The position numbers and the translations under genes are program-made. From Aeromicrobium senzhongii (GTDB lineage Bacteria; Actinomycetota; Actinomycetes; Propionibacteriales; Nocardioidaceae), in the NCBI RefSeq assembly GCF_014334735.1, contig NZ_CP060587.1, positions 1,178,001 through 1,242,000 on the forward strand: a DNA stretch of 64,000 bases, read 5' to 3'. How positions within the stretch are numbered: position 1 is the stretch's first letter; every line of letters starts with the position of its first letter. Below, one piece after another: positions 62,303-64,000 of the stretch. The notes beneath the pieces are model-generated. The model saw only the letters and a program-made list of their open reading frames with translations, had not been told where the DNA came from and searched no databases.

Positions 62303-63271
62303 ATGGCGATTCTGGTGACTGGTGGGGCCGGCTACATCGGTGCGCACGTCGTTCGGGCGCTCGAACGGGCGGGCCTGGACTCGGTCGTCGTCGACGACCT
62401 GTCCAGCGGGCATCGCGACTTCGTCCGGCCCGAGGTGCCCTTCATCGACCTCTCGATCCTCGACACGAAGGGCCTCGTCGAGCAGCTCTCGCGGCACCGC
62501 ATCGACGCCGTCATCCACCTGGCCGGCTTCAAGTACGCAGGGGTGTCGGTCGAGCGGCCGGTGCACACCTGGCAGCAGAACGTCGGGGGCACGCTGAGCC
62601 TCCTGGAGGCGATGGCCGAGCTGGGCATCGGGGCGATCGTGTTCTCCAGCTCCGCGGCGGTCTACGGCACGACCGACATCGATCTGGTCACCGAGGACAC
62701 GCCGACCGGCCCGGAGTCGCCCTACGGCGAGTCGAAGCTGGTGGGGGAGTGGATGATCCGCGACCAGGCGGTGGCCACCGGTCTGCGCCACACGTCGCTG
62801 CGGTACTTCAACGTCGTCGGCTCCGGTGAGCCGGACCTGTACGACTCGAGCCCGCACAACCTGTTCCCGCTGGTCATCCGTGCGCTGAGTCGGGGCGAGC
62901 GACCGCGGATCAACGGCACCGACTACCCGACGCCCGACGGCACGTGCGTGCGTGACTACGTGCACGTCGCCGACCTGGCGGAGGCGCACGTCACCGCAGT
63001 GCGGCGGTTGCTGGACGGCGACGAGCTGGAGCCGGTCTACAACCTGGGCAGCGGCGACGGCGTCTCGGTCCGTCAGATCATGCAGGCCGTCGCGACCGCG
63101 ACCGGTGTGGACTTCGAGCCCGAGGAGGCGGACCGCCGCCCCGGGGACCCGGCGCGCATCGTCGCGTCGGGGGAGCGCGCCACGCGCGACCTGGACTGGA
63201 AGATGCGGCACACGCTCGACGACATGGTGGCCAGCGCCTGGCGGGCGCGGCCCGGCGACGCGACGGCCTGA
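62303..63271 (+). CDS. galE: UDP-glucose 4-epimerase
   Basis: 322 aa from ATG 62303. Extended short-chain dehydrogenase: NAD loop VTGGAGYIGAHVVRALE (about residues 5-21), HLAGFKYAGVSVERP, catalytic SSSAAVYG (about 113-120) and YGESK (Tyr about 138, Lys 142), RYFNVVGSGEPD. Interconverts UDP-glucose/UDP-galactose for surface polymers. The call to GalE rather than another UDP-sugar epimerase is by overall similarity. Convergent with lexA, 9 nt apart, no terminator seen. Confidence 0.9.
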   Translation: MAILVTGGAGYIGAHVVRALERAGLDSVVVDDLSSGHRDFVRPEVPFIDLSILDTKGLVEQLSRHRIDAVIHLAGFKYAGVSVERPVHTWQQNVGGTLSLLEAMAELGIGAIVFSSSAAVYGTTDIDLVTEDTPTGPESPYGESKLVGEWMIRDQAVATGLRHTSLRYFNVVGSGEPDLYDSSPHNLFPLVIRALSRGERPRINGTDYPTPDGTCVRDYVHVADLAEAHVTAVRRLLDGDELEPVYNLGSGDGVSVRQIMQAVATATGVDFEPEEADRRPGDPARIVASGERATRDLDWKMRHTLDDMVASAWRARPGDATA

Positions 63272-63280
63272 CCCGCCCCG

Positions 63281-63967
63281 TCAGACCCGGCGCAGGACTG
63301 CGGTGACCTTGCCGATGATCTGGGCGTCGGTGCCGTCGATCGGGTCGTAGGCAGGGTTCTGCGGCAGCAGCCAGACCTGGCCGTCGCGACGGCTGAGCGT
63401 CTTGACCGTCGCCTCGCCGTCGATCATGGCGGCGACCATCTCGCCGTTCTCGGCGACCTGCTGCTGGCGGATCACGACGTAGTCGCCGTCGCAGATCGCG
63501 GCGTCGATCATCGAGTCGCCCTTGACCTCGAGCAGGAAGAGCGTGCCGTCGCCGACCAGCGAGCGCGGGAGCGGCATGACCTCCTCGACGCGCTGCTCGG
63601 CCAGGATCGGACCGCCGGCCGCGATCCGACCGACCATGGGCACGTAGGCCGGCTCGGGAGCCGCGTCGCCGCTGTCGGTCTCATCGTGGTCGGCCGGGCG
63701 GGCGCGCATCGCCGGCTTGGAGTCGGGCAGGTAGATCTCCAGGGCCCGCGGGCGGTGGGGATCGCGGCGGATGAACCCCTTGCGCTCGAGCATCCGCAAC
63801 TGGTGCGAGACCGAGGACGTGCTGGCCAGGTCACAGGCGGCGCCGACCTCGCGCATGCTGGGCGGGTACCCCTGGGCCTCGATGTGCTCCTTGAGGAACA
63901 CCAGGATGCGACGTTGGCGCTTGGTCAGTCCGGTCAGGTCGACCGGTTCGTCCAGGTTCTCGCTCAT
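63281..63967 (-). CDS. lexA: SOS-response repressor LexA
   Basis: 228 aa from ATG 63967, 6 nt after TACGGT. N-terminal winged helix ([23 protein letters not shown] then [30 protein letters not shown], about residues 14-67), acidic linker, then the S24 domain: cleavage site Ala-Gly in RIAAGGP (about 115-121), Ser nucleophile in KGDSMI (about 153) and Lys in ATVKTLSR (about 190). Self-cleavage is RecA-stimulated. Only 33 nt of upstream sequence is in the window, so its own SOS box cannot be checked. Confidence 0.96.
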   Translation of the reverse strand: MSENLDEPVDLTGLTKRQRRILVFLKEHIEAQGYPPSMREVGAACDLASTSSVSHQLRMLERKGFIRRDPHRPRALEIYLPDSKPAMRARPADHDETDSGDAAPEPAYVPMVGRIAAGGPILAEQRVEEVMPLPRSLVGDGTLFLLEVKGDSMIDAAICDGDYVVIRQQQVAENGEMVAAMIDGEATVKTLSRRDGQVWLLPQNPAYDPIDGTDAQIIGKVTAVLRRV

Positions 63968-63973
63968 GGGACG

Positions 63974-63979
63974 ACCGTA
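63974..63979 (-). promoter_or_regulatory. candidate -10 box TACGGT of lexA
   Basis: TACGGT on the minus strand, 6 nt before ATG 63967. The -35 and any SOS box lie outside or at the window end. Confidence 0.45.
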
Positions 63980-64000
63980 GCCGGGGCGGGCGGTGGGATC

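Noticed and set aside
1..64000. Mobile elements, prophage, CRISPR arrays, toxin-antitoxin pairs, tRNA or rRNA genes
   Set aside because: No transposase, integrase, phage, Cas or toxin genes, no regular spacer arrays and no tRNA cloverleaf were recognised; the window looks like core chromosome.

Overview
This is a contiguous, very GC-rich chromosomal window from an actinobacterium. The order mraZ-rsmH-ftsL-ftsI-murE-murF-mraY-murD-ftsW-murG-murC-ftsQ-ftsZ-pgeF-yggS-sepF-yggT-divIVA, a PriA-type HisA, DUF3040, DUF1707 and HGxxPAAW proteins, DivIVA/Wag31 and SepF without FtsA or MinCD, and many leaderless promoters all point that way. My best guess is Nocardioidaceae (Aeromicrobium- or Nocardioides-like), inferred from gene neighbourhood only. 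No rRNA, tRNA, CRISPR array, insertion sequence or prophage was seen. Coding density is very high, and no gene-free gap exceeds 300 bases.

Layout. Bases 1-1919 hold an edge-truncated FAD oxidoreductase (minus), a methyltransferase and a DUF3040 membrane protein, closed by two hairpins. Bases 2100-20215 are the division and cell wall (dcw) cluster, preceded by phased MraZ boxes and ended by a 17-bp perfect-stem bidirectional terminator against ileS (minus). Bases 23516-26707 carry a TraR/DksA-type zinc protein, lspA, rluD and an aminotransferase. Bases 26714-30006 (minus) hold a LicD-type protein, a methyltransferase and an orphan coiled-coil protein. Bases 30116-31905 encode a DrrAB-like ABC-2 exporter, followed by dnaE and a small membrane gene. 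Bases 36096-37782 (minus) are a YbaK-type deacylase and a BenE-type transporter.

Bases 37822-48916 are a histidine cluster (hisD-C-B-H-A-F-I) interrupted by minus-strand genes (YitT, lipoprotein) and by a heterodimeric ABC exporter coupled to hisF. A composite palindromic repeat lies just before hisI. Bases 48913-54465 carry tryptophan-associated genes and trpC-B-A; trpF is absent, as expected if the PriA-type HisA covers that step. Bases 54467-63967 carry lgt, miaA, dapF, hflX, a DinG/XPD-like helicase, a secreted basic repeat protein, galE and lexA (minus).

Functionally the window couples peptidoglycan precursor synthesis (murC-G, mraY, dapF), septation (ftsL/I/W/Q/Z, sepF, DivIVA), lipoprotein maturation (lgt, lspA), His and Trp synthesis, replication (dnaE) and the SOS repressor. 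The least explained items are regulatory: two mutually exclusive RNA structures between mraZ and rsmH, the palindromic repeat before hisI, interlocked divergent promoters at hisF, and a recurring TANNNT box 6-7 nt before about 17 start codons. No clearly new defence or mobile system was found.
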